Notes under the pieces: model-generated | What the model was told of the DNA's origin: nothing | Seen by the model: only the letters and a program-made list of their open reading frames with translations | Database searches by the model: none | NCBI GenBank assembly: GCA_022072225.1 | Contig: JAJVIC010000009.1 | Location: forward strand, 856,472 to 920,471 | DNA length: 64,000 nt | From: Bacteroidia bacterium | GTDB taxonomy: Bacteria > Bacteroidota > Bacteroidia > SXHM01 | Direction: 5' to 3' | In this document: positions 11,500 to 20,306 of the stretch, piece by piece | How the letters are laid out: each line of letters begins with the position of its first letter | Numbering within the stretch: the first letter of the stretch is position 1 | Translations under genes and position numbers: made by a program

Positions 11500-12849
11500 T
11501 TGAAGAAACTACTCTCCATACTGCTTACTGCTTACTGCCTGCTGACTACTGTAGTTGCCCAGCCGGTTGACAAAATTATTGCAGTGGTAGGCTCCAATAT
11601 TATTATGATGAGCGATGTGGAAGCCCAGTACCTGCAAATACTTGGTCAGGGTTATGCCGAAGATCCAACCATTAAATGCGACTTGCTGGAGGAATTGCTT
11701 TTTCAGAAACTGCTGGTAAATCAGGCGCGCTTAGACAGCGTGGAGGTTAGTGATGAACAAGTGGAAGAAGAACTGAACCGGAGGCTGCGTTACTTTATAG
11801 GACAGATAGGCTCTGAGGAAAAGCTCGAAGAGTATTACAAGAAATCAATTGTGGAGATTAAGGATGATTTCCGTGAACTTATAAAAGACCAGTTGCTGGC
11901 CCAGAACATGCAGTATAAAATTACGGGCGAGGTGAAGGTTACCCCTGCCGAGGTTCGCGATTACTTCAGCAAAATACCCAGCGACAGTTTACCCTACATT
12001 AACGTAGAGTTGGAAATAGGGCGCATTGTTAAGAAACCCATCATCAGCAAGAAAGAGAAAGACGTAGCCAAAGCCCGCGCAGAGGAATTGCGCCAACGCA
12101 TTTTGGACGGTGCCAAGTTTGAAACCATGGCAAAGCTCTACAGCGAAGATCCGGGCTCGGCTGCCAATGGCGGTGAACTTGGCTTTTTCGGGCGCGGTAA
12201 CATGGTGCCTGAATTTGAAGCATTGGCTTTCAGTCTCAACGGCAAAGAAATATCAGAGGTATTTGAAACCGAATATGGCTTCCATTTTTTACAGGTAATT
12301 GAGCGCAGGGGCGAGCAGGTTAATGCACGCCACATCTTAATTACACCCAAAACTTCGGAGAACGATTTAACCGGTTCTAAAATTTTTCTCGACAGTATTT
12401 ATGATTTGCTGATGAAAGACTCGCTCACCTTTACCGAAGCAGCCGAGAAATTTTCGGACGATGAAGCTGATAAAAACAACGGAGGCATTGTAACCAATCC
12501 GCAAACAGGAAGCACCAAATTTGAAATGGACCAGCTCAGCAGCATTGACCCAACGCTGTTTCTTACCATTGACAAAATGAAAGTAGGTGAATTTTCAAAA
12601 CCCATTATAACCAGTTCGCAGGATGGCAAACAAGCCTACAGTATTATATTGCTCAAGTCGCGTACCGAGCCCCACAAAGCTAACCTGCGTGACGATTATC
12701 AGAAGATACAAACCGCAGCATCAACCATGAAAGAGAGTAATCTGGTGCGCGAATGGATTGAAAAGAAAATTGCCACCACTTACGTACGCATTGACGAGGC
12801 CTATCTGAATTGCGATTTCAATAATCCCTGGGTGAAAAAGAGTAATTAG
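11500..12849 (+). CDS. surA: SurA-like periplasmic peptidyl-prolyl isomerase
   Basis: 449 residues. A TTG start and a signal peptide ending VVAQ are followed by a SurA N-terminal domain (VDKIIAVVGSNIIMMSDVE, about 22-165). Two parvulin domains follow at about 170-275 and 280-385 (second starts NARHILITPK), then a C-terminal helix. The overall plan matches Escherichia coli SurA, the chaperone/isomerase for outer-membrane proteins. The TTG lies 5 bp after the upstream stop, indicating coupling. The signal peptide is encoded by a short tandem repeat of CTGCTTACTG-like units (about 11518-11550), suggesting its hydrophobic core arose from repeat DNA. Confidence 0.92.
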   Translation: MKKLLSILLTAYCLLTTVVAQPVDKIIAVVGSNIIMMSDVEAQYLQILGQGYAEDPTIKCDLLEELLFQKLLVNQARLDSVEVSDEQVEEELNRRLRYFIGQIGSEEKLEEYYKKSIVEIKDDFRELIKDQLLAQNMQYKITGEVKVTPAEVRDYFSKIPSDSLPYINVELEIGRIVKKPIISKKEKDVAKARAEELRQRILDGAKFETMAKLYSEDPGSAANGGELGFFGRGNMVPEFEALAFSLNGKEISEVFETEYGFHFLQVIERRGEQVNARHILITPKTSENDLTGSKIFLDSIYDLLMKDSLTFTEAAEKFSDDEADKNNGGIVTNPQTGSTKFEMDQLSSIDPTLFLTIDKMKVGEFSKPIITSSQDGKQAYSIILLKSRTEPHKANLRDDYQKIQTAASTMKESNLVREWIEKKIATTYVRIDEAYLNCDFNNPWVKKSN

Positions 12850-12857
12850 GCGGAGGC

Positions 12858-12881
12858 TGTCACTTCGAGCGTAGTCGAGAA
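12858..12881 (-). repeat. 24-bp dispersed repeat, copy 1 (reverse orientation)
   Basis: Begins TGTCACTTCGAG and ends GTAGTCGAGAA. Five exact copies are in the window: here, 14344-14367, 14387-14410, 42452-42475 and 42490-42513. This copy lies between surA and a moxR gene. Short REP-like elements of this type are common in Bacteroidota intergenic DNA. Confidence 0.85.
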
Positions 12882-12903
12882 CACTAAAACAACATAAAAA
12901 ACT

Positions 12904-13869
12904 ATGAACTACACATCAGACAAAGAAGCTATAGATGCCTTTGTGGTTTCGTACAAGAAACTGAATACCGAAATTGCCAAAGTAATTGTAGGACAAGACG
13001 AGGTGGTGAAAAGCGTACTCACCTCTATTTTCAGTAACGGACACTGCCTGCTGGTAGGTGTTCCCGGTTTGGCCAAAACATTGCTCGTAAATACCATCAG
13101 CGAAGCCCTGGGACTTACCTACAACCGCATACAGTTTACTCCCGACCTTATGCCGAGCGACATCATTGGCACCGAGATATTAGACGACAGCCGCCAGTTT
13201 AAATTTTTAAAAGGACCCATCTTTGCCAACATTATTCTGGCCGATGAGATAAACCGCACACCGCCCAAAACACAATCGGCATTGCTGGAAGCCATGCAGG
13301 AACGCGCTGTTACCACTGCCGGAAAACGTTATGTGTTAGACAAACCTTTCTTTGTACTTGCTACACAAAACCCGATAGAGCAGGAGGGAACCTATCCTTT
13401 GCCCGAGGCGCAATTAGACCGCTTTATGTTTAATATCTGGTTGGATTACCCAAGCTTTGCAGAAGAGTTGAATATTGTAAAGCAAACAACAGGGGCTGTA
13501 ACAGCTAAGCCAAACAAAGTATTGAATGCCGAAGAGATAACCTTCTTTCAGCAACTGCTTACCAAGCTGCCTGTACCTGATAATGTGCTGGAGTATGCTG
13601 TAAAAGTAGCCACCAGCACCCGTCCGGGAACTAAGTATGCCACCGACACCGTAAACAATTACCTTACCTGGGGAGCAGGTCCCCGCGCATCGCAGTATTT
13701 AGTGATAGGCGCAAAAGCCAATGCCGCCATCAACGGTAAATACTCGCCCGACATAGAAGATGTGAAGGCCGTAGCTCCTGCCGTATTGCGCCACCGCATT
13801 GTGCGCAACTACAAAGCCGAAGCCGATGGATTATCGGTAGAGGATATTATTAAGGAGTTGCTGAAGTAA
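12904..13869 (+). CDS. MoxR-family AAA+ ATPase
   Basis: 321 residues. Walker A GVPGLAKTLL (about residues 57-66), Walker B ILADEINR and the sensor/arginine-finger region ATQNPIEQEGTYPLPEAQ are all present, followed by the MoxR C-terminal lid. MoxR proteins are cytoplasmic chaperones that act on von Willebrand factor A proteins or metalloenzymes. Unlike the second MoxR at 25013, this copy has no DUF58 or VWA gene next to it; it follows surA by 54 bp that contain one dispersed repeat. Its partner is therefore unknown. It ends 150 bp before a convergent Smr gene. Confidence 0.93.
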   Translation: MNYTSDKEAIDAFVVSYKKLNTEIAKVIVGQDEVVKSVLTSIFSNGHCLLVGVPGLAKTLLVNTISEALGLTYNRIQFTPDLMPSDIIGTEILDDSRQFKFLKGPIFANIILADEINRTPPKTQSALLEAMQERAVTTAGKRYVLDKPFFVLATQNPIEQEGTYPLPEAQLDRFMFNIWLDYPSFAEELNIVKQTTGAVTAKPNKVLNAEEITFFQQLLTKLPVPDNVLEYAVKVATSTRPGTKYATDTVNNYLTWGAGPRASQYLVIGAKANAAINGKYSPDIEDVKAVAPAVLRHRIVRNYKAEADGLSVEDIIKELLK

Positions 13870-13910
13870 GCCTGAAAGGTAAAGTAGTTTTATATTAAAA
13901 AAATCCTCGT

Positions 13911-13977
13911 TAGTGCGAGTCGGGTGCGCGACTAGCACTAAATCAGACGTTTTATAACGAGTCGCAAACGCTACTCG
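13911..13977. repeat. Hairpin-rich intergenic element between convergent genes
   Basis: A 12-bp stem with one mismatch (13911-13922 with 13929-13940, loop GGTGCG) is followed by a weaker second hairpin (13958-13977) reusing the same GAGTCG/ACTCG words. It sits between convergent moxR and smr genes, so it could end transcription from both sides. No clear T-run follows. Confidence 0.5.
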
Positions 13978-14020
13978 CATAAAATCAATTTAGTTGGTTC
14001 TAAAGGGCTGTAACAACTTC

Positions 14021-14269
14021 TTAAAAATGCACAAAAATTCTCCCGTGGTTTTTGCTGTCATTCTCCAGGCGCTTATACTTTTCCTTAATATGCTTCTGCA
14101 TCAGAAAGCGCTGCACTTTTTTCTTCAGTTGTCCGCTGCCCTTGCCGGGAATAATTTCAATGAAGTCAACTCTGCGCTCCACCGCCTCCTCCATAATATC
14201 ATTCAGTGCATCATCTATCTGCTTACCTTTGTTGAAGATTTCGTGCAAGTCAAGTTTTAGTTTTGCCAT
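14021..14269 (-). CDS. Small stand-alone Smr (MutS2 C-terminal) domain protein
   Basis: 82 residues, almost entirely one Smr domain: LDLHEIF near the N-terminus corresponds to the LDLHG motif, and IIPGKGSGQLKKKVQRFL matches the conserved HGxGxGxLR region, here with Pro-Gly-Lys in place of the usual His-Gly. Smr domains bind branched nucleic acid or ribosome-associated RNA and some are endonucleases; whether this one cleaves is uncertain because of that change. The ATG start gives a compact protein. It is divergent from the peroxiredoxin gene across a repeat-bearing spacer. Confidence 0.75.
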   Translation of the reverse strand: MAKLKLDLHEIFNKGKQIDDALNDIMEEAVERRVDFIEIIPGKGSGQLKKKVQRFLMQKHIKEKYKRLENDSKNHGRIFVHF

Positions 14270-14343
14270 GAAACAAAAGTATAAAAACAGTGTTATTTAT
14301 AGCCTAGTCGAGAAACAGAAATAAACAGAATATAACTAATCGC

Positions 14344-14410
14344 TTCTCGACTACGCTCGAAGTGACAATAGGAAATAACTAAAAACTTCTCGACTACGCT
14401 CGAAGTGACA
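14344..14410 (+). repeat. 24-bp dispersed repeat, two direct copies
   Basis: Copies at 14344-14367 and 14387-14410 share the same orientation with 43-bp spacing, and a degenerate half-copy (TAGTCGAGAA) lies near 14303. They fill the spacer between the divergent smr and peroxiredoxin genes, where promoters would be expected. The second copy contains an in-frame GTG that could be mistaken for the peroxiredoxin start. Confidence 0.85.
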
Positions 14411-14431
14411 TATCCCCCCAATCCAACTCCC

Positions 14432-14884
14432 ATGTTAAAAACAGGACAACAAGCCCCCGATTTTGAACTACCCGATAACAATGGCGACCCCGTAAAGCTC
14501 AGCAGTTTCAGAGGAAAAAAGAATGTGGTACTGTTCTTCTATCCCAAAGATTTTACCGGAGGCTGCACAGCCGAAGCCTGCAGCTTCCGCGATAGCTACG
14601 AAGACTTTACCGATGCCGGAGCCGAGGTAATCGGCATCAGTTCAGACGATGTTATATCACACCGCAAGTTTGCACGTCAATATAAACTGCCCTTTATTCT
14701 GTTAAGCGATAAAGGCGGAAAAGTAAAAGAACTCTTTGGCGTAAAAGACGACCTCTTTGGGTTGATTGCCGGAAGAGTAACCTTTGTAATCAACAAAGAA
14801 GGTGTGGTAATCAAGGTATTCGATTCACAGGTAAATTTTACAGGACACAGCAGCGAGGCATTGGCTGCGCTTATCTCTGCATAA
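14432..14884 (+). CDS. bcp: Thioredoxin-dependent peroxiredoxin (Bcp/PrxQ type)
   Basis: 150 residues. The active site FYPKDFTGGCTAEAC puts the peroxidatic cysteine at Cys45 and the resolving cysteine at Cys50, the same spacing as the atypical two-cysteine Bcp group. It reduces hydrogen peroxide and organic hydroperoxides using thioredoxin in the cytoplasm. The start at ATG 14432 gives the expected N-terminus (MLKTGQQAPDFELPD); a GTG at 14405 in frame belongs to a dispersed repeat and is rejected. The endonuclease III gene starts 3 bp after its stop, so the pair forms an oxidative-damage defence operon. Confidence 0.95.
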   Translation: MLKTGQQAPDFELPDNNGDPVKLSSFRGKKNVVLFFYPKDFTGGCTAEACSFRDSYEDFTDAGAEVIGISSDDVISHRKFARQYKLPFILLSDKGGKVKELFGVKDDLFGLIAGRVTFVINKEGVVIKVFDSQVNFTGHSSEALAALISA

Positions 14885-14887
14885 AGC

Positions 14888-15529
14888 ATGACACTAAAAC
14901 AGCGGTTTCAGAAGGCTATAGATTATTTCAGCACCAACATGCCCGTTGCCGAAACCGAGCTGGTGTATGACAATCCGTTCTCATTGCTCGTTGCCGTAAT
15001 TCTCTCAGCCCAATGTACCGACAAGCGCGTGAATATGGTTACTCCCGCATTGTTACACCGCTTTCCCGATGCCCAAACAATGGCTGCGGCATCATCAGAC
15101 GAAATTTTTCCCTACATCCGCAGCATCAGCTATCCAAACAATAAAGCCAGACACCTGGCGGCAATGGCAAAAATGCTGGTCGAAGAGTTTAATTCCGTTG
15201 TTCCGGCCGATGTGGATAAACTGCAGCGGCTTCCGGGTGTAGGACGAAAAACAGCTAACGTCATTGCCTCCGTTGTTTACAACCAACCCAAAATGGCAGT
15301 TGATACCCATGTGTTTCGCGTTTCGGCACGCATCGGCTTAACGGTTAACTCCAAAAACCCGCTGGAAACCGAGCAACAGCTGGTAAAATACATTCCCGAA
15401 GATAAAATAGCCATAGCCCACCACTGGCTCATTTTGCACGGGCGTTACGTTTGCACTGCGCGCAACCCCCGGTGCGGGCAATGTGGTATTCGTGCTATTT
15501 GTACCTATTACGAAAACCTAAAAACATAA
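14888..15529 (+). CDS. nth: Endonuclease III
   Basis: 213 residues. A DNA glycosylase/AP lyase that removes oxidised pyrimidines. The helix-hairpin-helix LPGVGRKTA carries catalytic Lys121, and the conserved Asp139 lies in AVDTHVFR. The C-terminal 4Fe-4S loop is complete with CX6CX2CX5C spacing (CTARNPRCGQCGIRAIC). It follows the peroxiredoxin gene by 3 bp, consistent with joint expression against oxidative damage. No oddities. Confidence 0.97.
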   Translation: MTLKQRFQKAIDYFSTNMPVAETELVYDNPFSLLVAVILSAQCTDKRVNMVTPALLHRFPDAQTMAAASSDEIFPYIRSISYPNNKARHLAAMAKMLVEEFNSVVPADVDKLQRLPGVGRKTANVIASVVYNQPKMAVDTHVFRVSARIGLTVNSKNPLETEQQLVKYIPEDKIAIAHHWLILHGRYVCTARNPRCGQCGIRAICTYYENLKT

Positions 15530-15562
15530 CTTGCGTAAAAAAGCCTCCTTTATATAGGGTTG

Positions 15563-16156
15563 ATGTCGTTTCTTAAACTTCAGCGCGATAAACAGTCTAC
15601 TGACAACGAGTTGGTCAGCAGTTTTCGCCTTTCCCATAATTCCGAATACATTGGTGAGTTGTTTCAGCGCTACACTCACCTGGTTTTTGGTGTGTGCATG
15701 AAATACCTGAAAGAAGAAGAAGCCTCAAAAGATGCCGTAATGGAAATCTTTGAAAAGCTGCTTATTGATTTGAAAAAACACGATGTGGATAATTTTAAAT
15801 CATGGCTTTACAGCGTGGCAAAGAACCATTGCCTCATGAAGTTACGTAAAGACAAGTCGCAGGCCAACCATGTTGACGAATATGGAAAAGATTTGCGCGT
15901 GGTTATGGAAAATGATGAACCTTTGCATCAAACAGCAGAAGAAGAGCAGGAATTGCTCGATAAAAGTTTGTATGAAGGAATAGAACACTTAAAAGAAGAA
16001 CAAAGAATGTGTGTGGAACTGTTTTACATGCAGAATAAATCGTACGAAGAAGTTTCGGAAATAACCGGCTACAGTATGATGCAGGTAAAGAGCTATATCC
16101 AGAACGGCAAAAGAAATTTGAAAATATTTTTAACCGAAAAAAGGCGAAGCCCTTAA
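15563..16156 (+). CDS. ECF-type RNA polymerase sigma factor
   Basis: 197 residues. Sigma region 2 (about 20-90, including HLVFGVCMKYLKEEEASKDA) and region 4 (about 135-190, with QKSYEEVS-like helix-turn-helix NKSYEEVSEITGYSMMQVKS) are present, with no region 1 or 3, as in extracytoplasmic-function sigma factors. ATG 15563 is preferred over a TTG one codon earlier. The next gene, 5 bp downstream, has an N-terminal zinc-binding anti-sigma motif, so this sigma factor is probably held inactive by that membrane protein. Confidence 0.92.
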   Translation: MSFLKLQRDKQSTDNELVSSFRLSHNSEYIGELFQRYTHLVFGVCMKYLKEEEASKDAVMEIFEKLLIDLKKHDVDNFKSWLYSVAKNHCLMKLRKDKSQANHVDEYGKDLRVVMENDEPLHQTAEEEQELLDKSLYEGIEHLKEEQRMCVELFYMQNKSYEEVSEITGYSMMQVKSYIQNGKRNLKIFLTEKRRSP

Positions 16157-16161
16157 ACAGA

Positions 16162-17469
16162 ATGAGCTCAAAGAATATTAAAATATTTGACCAAACCGGT
16201 TGTCTGTCAGAAGAAGCACTGACCGAATATGCTCATGGTAAGCTGGATATTCATCTGAGAAAGCAGGTTGAAATACATGCCAACGAATGTGATTTTTGCC
16301 GCGATGCGCTGGAAGGTATTTCATTGATGAAAAATAAAGAAGCAGCCCGAATTGCGGTGGCTCAGCTGAATACAAAAATTTCGGGTAAGAGCGGGGTTGA
16401 ACAGAAAGGCGGCAAAGTAATTCAGATGAACTTTTTAAGGTTGGCAGCTGCCGTACTTCTGTTTTTTGTGTTGGGTGGAGGAGTGTTGTACCTTGCCTTT
16501 AACCCGCCATTCAAAAATGAAGTAGCTTCCAATGAAAAAGAGGAGAAAGTGCTTGCCGAAAATAAAACTAATGCTGCTACCGATGAAATTGCCACCGACA
16601 GCATTATTGTCAACGGTAAACTGGCCCAATCACCACCTGATGCTATTGTTGTTCCCGAAATTTCAATAGAAGAAAGCCCGAAAAAAGAACCGGTTGAAGG
16701 TGACGGTTTTGTGCTGGTGCCGGGTACAGCCGAAATTCCAGCAGCCGCCGCAATAACAGAAGATATGGTTACGGATTACAATAAAATGACTGCAACGGGA
16801 GGTGCTTCCAATGCAGCGCCTATGTACTATAATCCGCAAACAGGAGCTAATCTGCAAAGCATAGATTTTGATACCGATAAATACGTAGTCAATGAGGCTT
16901 TAGCGGAAGATGACGCAGAAAATACCAAGACTCTTATGAGTGTTGAGACTGTATCGAAAAGCAAATCGGCAGATAAAAAGGCTCAGAAAGAAAGCGAAAA
17001 GAAAAATCGTGATGAGGTGCCAGCACAAAAAACTGTTGTGCAGGAAACTGCTGCGGTTGCTTATGATGACTTAAAAGTTGCTGAAGAAAAAGAAGAGGTT
17101 TATCAGGCAAGAAAAAATATTGAAGACCAGGCAGGCGCGCAGAATGCCGACACTAAAGTGTATGCCTTTGTTGACGAAATGCCTCAGTATCCGGGAGGCA
17201 ACGAAGCGTTGAAGAAACACATAAGAGATAATATTAAGTATCCGCAAACGGCAAAGGAGCAGGCTGTTTCAGGAACAGTTTATATCAGCTATGTAGTAAA
17301 TGCAGCAGGTAAAGTAACTAATGTAAAGGTATGGAAGAGTGTAAGCAAAGATTTAGACAATGAAGCAGTACGTGTTGTTTCTTCGCTTAAAGATTTTACG
17401 CCCGGCAAACAGGATGGCAAACAGGTTTCGGTTCAAATGACTGTGCCTGTAAAATTCAGTTTGGAATAA
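16162..17469 (+). CDS. Anti-sigma-like zinc-finger membrane protein with C-terminal TonB domain
   Basis: 435 residues. The N-terminus (about 10-60) has the HX3CX2C motif of zinc-binding anti-sigma domains (HANECDFC). One membrane segment follows (about 94-112, rich in Leu/Val/Gly), then about 230 residues of low-complexity, charged periplasmic linker with a predicted coiled stretch. The C-terminal ~85 residues are a TonB domain (starting near MPQYPGGNEALKKHI). It therefore looks like an anti-sigma factor joined to an energy-transducer-type domain that could contact outer-membrane receptors. It is 5 bp downstream of the ECF sigma gene, its likely target. It converges with smpB, leaving 1 bp between stops. 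Confidence 0.85.
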   Translation: MSSKNIKIFDQTGCLSEEALTEYAHGKLDIHLRKQVEIHANECDFCRDALEGISLMKNKEAARIAVAQLNTKISGKSGVEQKGGKVIQMNFLRLAAAVLLFFVLGGGVLYLAFNPPFKNEVASNEKEEKVLAENKTNAATDEIATDSIIVNGKLAQSPPDAIVVPEISIEESPKKEPVEGDGFVLVPGTAEIPAAAAITEDMVTDYNKMTATGGASNAAPMYYNPQTGANLQSIDFDTDKYVVNEALAEDDAENTKTLMSVETVSKSKSADKKAQKESEKKNRDEVPAQKTVVQETAAVAYDDLKVAEEKEEVYQARKNIEDQAGAQNADTKVYAFVDEMPQYPGGNEALKKHIRDNIKYPQTAKEQAVSGTVYISYVVNAAGKVTNVKVWKSVSKDLDNEAVRVVSSLKDFTPGKQDGKQVSVQMTVPVKFSLE

Positions 17470-17470
17470 C

Positions 17471-17941
17471 TCAGCGGTTTTTCATCGCCCGGTCCATGCT
17501 GCGCTTTGCGTCTTTGCCTTTAATGTCTTCGCGTTTGTCATAAAGCTTTTTGCCTTTTGCCAGTGCTATTTCTAATTTGGCGTATCCGCTTTCGGCAATA
17601 AATAACCGGGTAGGAACAATGGCAAGCCCTTTGTCTTTCAGTTTATCCGAAAGTTTGCGAAGCTCCTTTTTGGTGAGCAGCAGTTTGCGGTCGCGTTTGG
17701 GGTCAAGGTTGTTATAACTGGCTTCGGTGTAGTTGGCGATGTGCAGGTTTTTCACCCAAAGCTCACCATCAATGAATATGCAGTAAGCATCTGATATATT
17801 GGTTTGCTTGTCGCGTACTGATTTTATTTCGGGGCCGGTAAGTTGCATGCCCGCAACATATTTTTCCAGAAAAGAATACTCAAAAGAGGCTTTTCTGTTT
17901 TTATTAATGCTTTCGGATTGGGGCTTGGTTGCAGGCTTCAT
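17471..17941 (-). CDS. smpB: SsrA-binding protein SmpB
   Basis: 156 residues. It binds tmRNA and delivers it to stalled ribosomes for trans-translation. The conserved core (NRKASFEYSFLEKYVAGMQL, then GPEIKSVR) and the basic C-terminal tail with KGKKLYDKR and IKGKDAKRSMDR are intact. Its ATG directly abuts the stop of the upstream RelA/SpoT gene (TAAATG), so the two are translationally coupled, linking ribosome rescue with the stringent response. The tmRNA gene itself is not in the window. Confidence 0.97.
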   Translation of the reverse strand: MKPATKPQSESINKNRKASFEYSFLEKYVAGMQLTGPEIKSVRDKQTNISDAYCIFIDGELWVKNLHIANYTEASYNNLDPKRDRKLLLTKKELRKLSDKLKDKGLAIVPTRLFIAESGYAKLEIALAKGKKLYDKREDIKGKDAKRSMDRAMKNR

Positions 17942-20182
17942 TTAATTTGCATCCATGCGTGTAACGGTATGAACCCCTTTAACTTTTTTGAGGTTTGAAA
18001 CCAGGTTGGTAAGGTGTTGTGTGTCGTGAACGTAAACCATAATAGTTCCGTCAAAGGTTCCGTCATGCTCTTCAAAACTGATGGAGCGCATGTTTACATG
18101 CAATTCGTTAGAAATTACTTTGGTGATGTTGTTTACTATTCCCACTTCATCTATACCCGTAATTTTTAAACCGGCAAGGAAAGCAATTGACTCTTTGCTG
18201 GTCCATTTTGCTTTGATTACACGGTAGGCATGTTTGCTCATCAGTTGTATCGCATTCGGACAACTTACACGGTGAATTTTTATTCCTTCGCTGATGGTGA
18301 TAAACCCAAACACGTCATCGCCCGGAATTGGATTGCAGCATTTTGAAAGCGTGTAATCCAGTTTTTCCATGTTGTCGCCAATGAGTAACTGTGCAGGCTT
18401 TCCGTTCAGGTCGGCAACAAGGTTTTCAATTTGCTGGGGCTTTTCTTCTTTTTCTTTTGTTCCGGGTATAAAGCGTTTTAGATAGCCGAAGAATCCTTTT
18501 TTGTCAGGGTCTTCCAAAGCTTCTTTCAGGTCGTGTAGTTCAATGTTTTTGTTGGCAATGCGGTAATACAGGTCAAGCGGGCTCATTACCTTGTAATACT
18601 TCACCAAACGGTTGATAGTGTTGTTATCCGTTTTTGCTTTCAGCGCACGGAACTTGCGTTCTAATATTTCTTTTCCTTCTTCGGCAAGCTGGCGTTTTTC
18701 ATCTTTGAGCGCCTGTTTTATTTTTGATTTTGCTTTTCCGGTAACAACAAAATTCAGCCAGTCTTCTTTCGGATATTGTTTAGATGAAGTAAGTACTTCA
18801 ATCTGGTCGCCACTTTTCAGCTTATAGCTAAGCGGCATCAGTTTGTTGTTGATTTTGGCTCCGATACATTTCATCCCAACTTCTGAGTGTACTTCAAAGG
18901 CAAAGTCTAAAGATGTAGCACCAACAGGAAGCGTTTTCAGTTCGCCTTTGGGTGTGAATACAAAAATCTCTTCGGCAAAAAGATTGAGTTTAAAATCGTC
19001 AATAAAATCTAATGCGTTCGGGTCAGGGTTTTCAAGTACTTCGCGGATTTTCGCAATCCATTCTTCCAACACATTTTCACCGCTTGATTCCTTGTATTTC
19101 CAATGTGCTGCAAGACCTTTTTCTGCAATGTCGTCCATGCGTTTGGTGCGAATCTGCACTTCAACCCATTGGCCGGTGCTGCTCATTACCGTTGTATGCA
19201 ACGATTCGTAGCCGTTTGATTTTGGCGTTGAAATCCAGTCGCGCATACGTTCGGTATTGGGAACATAGTGGTCGGTTACAATAGAGTAGGTGCGCCAGCA
19301 ATCCGATTTTTCGTTTTCGGGTGTTGAATTTAAAATGATACGGATGGCAAACAGGTCAAACACTTCCTCGAAAGGAACTTCCTGTTTTTTCATCTTTTTG
19401 TAAATGGAATAAATACTTTTCGTGCGCCCTTTAATATCAAAGTCAAGTCCGGCTTCGGTAAGCGAAGTCATAATTGGAAAACTGAATTTATTGATAAAGC
19501 GTTGACGCTGACGTTGTGTTTCTACCAATTTGTTGCTGATGCTTTCATACACTTCAGGTTCAGTATATTTGAGCGAGAGGTCTTCCATTTCAGTCTTGAT
19601 GGCATAAAGACCTAAACGGTGTGCAAGCGGTGCGTAGAGATACAGTGTTTCAGAGGCAATTTTAAGTTGCTTGTCGCGCGCCATCGAATCCAATGTGCGC
19701 ATATTATGCAAACGGTCGGCAAGTTTGATAAGGATAACCCGCACATCGCTGCTGAGTGTGAGCAGCATTTTTCTGAAATTCTCGGCTTGTATGGATGAGG
19801 TAGCAGAGGTATGGTCAAAAACCCCTGAAATTTTTGTAAGCCCGTCAATAATGGTGGCAACCTTATCGCCAAACATACTGCGGATATCTTCCAGTGTAAT
19901 GTGCGTATCTTCGACCACATCGTGCAGAAGCGCACAAACAATGGACTTTGCACCTAACCCGATTTCGGCTGTAACAATTTCGGCAACGGCAAGCGGGTGA
20001 TAGATGTAAGGTTCGCCCGATTTTCTGCGCATGTCTTTGTGAGCCTCTAAAGCAAGGTCAAAGGCTTTGCGTATCATTTGCAAATCGCCTTTTGCCTGAT
20101 GACGTTTAGTGCTGCGCAGCAGGTGGCGATAGGCTTTAAGAATTTCTTTCTTCTCAGCTTCTAAATCAATCGTTGTTTCCAT
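17942..20182 (-). CDS. Bifunctional RelA/SpoT-type (p)ppGpp synthetase/hydrolase
   Basis: 746 residues with the full long-RSH plan. The HD hydrolase domain (about 45-200) has His87-Asp88 in LLHDVVEDT. The synthetase domain (about 240-380) contains KSNGYESLHTTV and EVQIRTKRMD, and is followed by a TGS domain (about 400-460), a helical/zinc-finger-like segment with CCNPIPGDD, and a C-terminal ACT domain (about 668-746). Both catalytic centres appear intact, so it should make and degrade the alarmone. It is cytoplasmic and ribosome-associated by family knowledge. It is coupled to smpB. A near-consensus -7 box (TAACTTTA) lies about 35 bp upstream on the minus strand. Confidence 0.96.
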   Translation of the reverse strand: METTIDLEAEKKEILKAYRHLLRSTKRHQAKGDLQMIRKAFDLALEAHKDMRRKSGEPYIYHPLAVAEIVTAEIGLGAKSIVCALLHDVVEDTHITLEDIRSMFGDKVATIIDGLTKISGVFDHTSATSSIQAENFRKMLLTLSSDVRVILIKLADRLHNMRTLDSMARDKQLKIASETLYLYAPLAHRLGLYAIKTEMEDLSLKYTEPEVYESISNKLVETQRQRQRFINKFSFPIMTSLTEAGLDFDIKGRTKSIYSIYKKMKKQEVPFEEVFDLFAIRIILNSTPENEKSDCWRTYSIVTDHYVPNTERMRDWISTPKSNGYESLHTTVMSSTGQWVEVQIRTKRMDDIAEKGLAAHWKYKESSGENVLEEWIAKIREVLENPDPNALDFIDDFKLNLFAEEIFVFTPKGELKTLPVGATSLDFAFEVHSEVGMKCIGAKINNKLMPLSYKLKSGDQIEVLTSSKQYPKEDWLNFVVTGKAKSKIKQALKDEKRQLAEEGKEILERKFRALKAKTDNNTINRLVKYYKVMSPLDLYYRIANKNIELHDLKEALEDPDKKGFFGYLKRFIPGTKEKEEKPQQIENLVADLNGKPAQLLIGDNMEKLDYTLSKCCNPIPGDDVFGFITISEGIKIHRVSCPNAIQLMSKHAYRVIKAKWTSKESIAFLAGLKITGIDEVGIVNNITKVISNELHVNMRSISFEEHDGTFDGTIMVYVHDTQHLTNLVSNLKKVKGVHTVTRMDAN

Positions 20183-20281
20183 TTTCTGTCTAAAACTCGC
20201 TTTTTTTCAGGGACTGTAAAGTTAGCGATTTTAGATTTATACAGGGAATGAATACTCATGTTTCATCTTAAATGTATCCTT

Positions 20282-20289
20282 TATATTTG
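20282..20289 (+). promoter_or_regulatory. -7 promoter element upstream of acyl-CoA dehydrogenase gene
   Basis: TATATTTG fits TAnnTTTG and ends 17 bp before the ATG at 20307. A TGTTTC about 19 bp upstream is a weak -33 candidate. A possible GTG start at 20289 overlaps this element and is therefore unlikely. Confidence 0.55.
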
Positions 20290-20306
20290 TGAAAATATAT
20301 TTTCAA

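Noticed and set aside
14405..14431. GTG start giving a longer peroxiredoxin
   Set aside because: The GTG lies in a dispersed 24-bp repeat, and the ATG at 14432 restores the family-standard N-terminus and active-site numbering.
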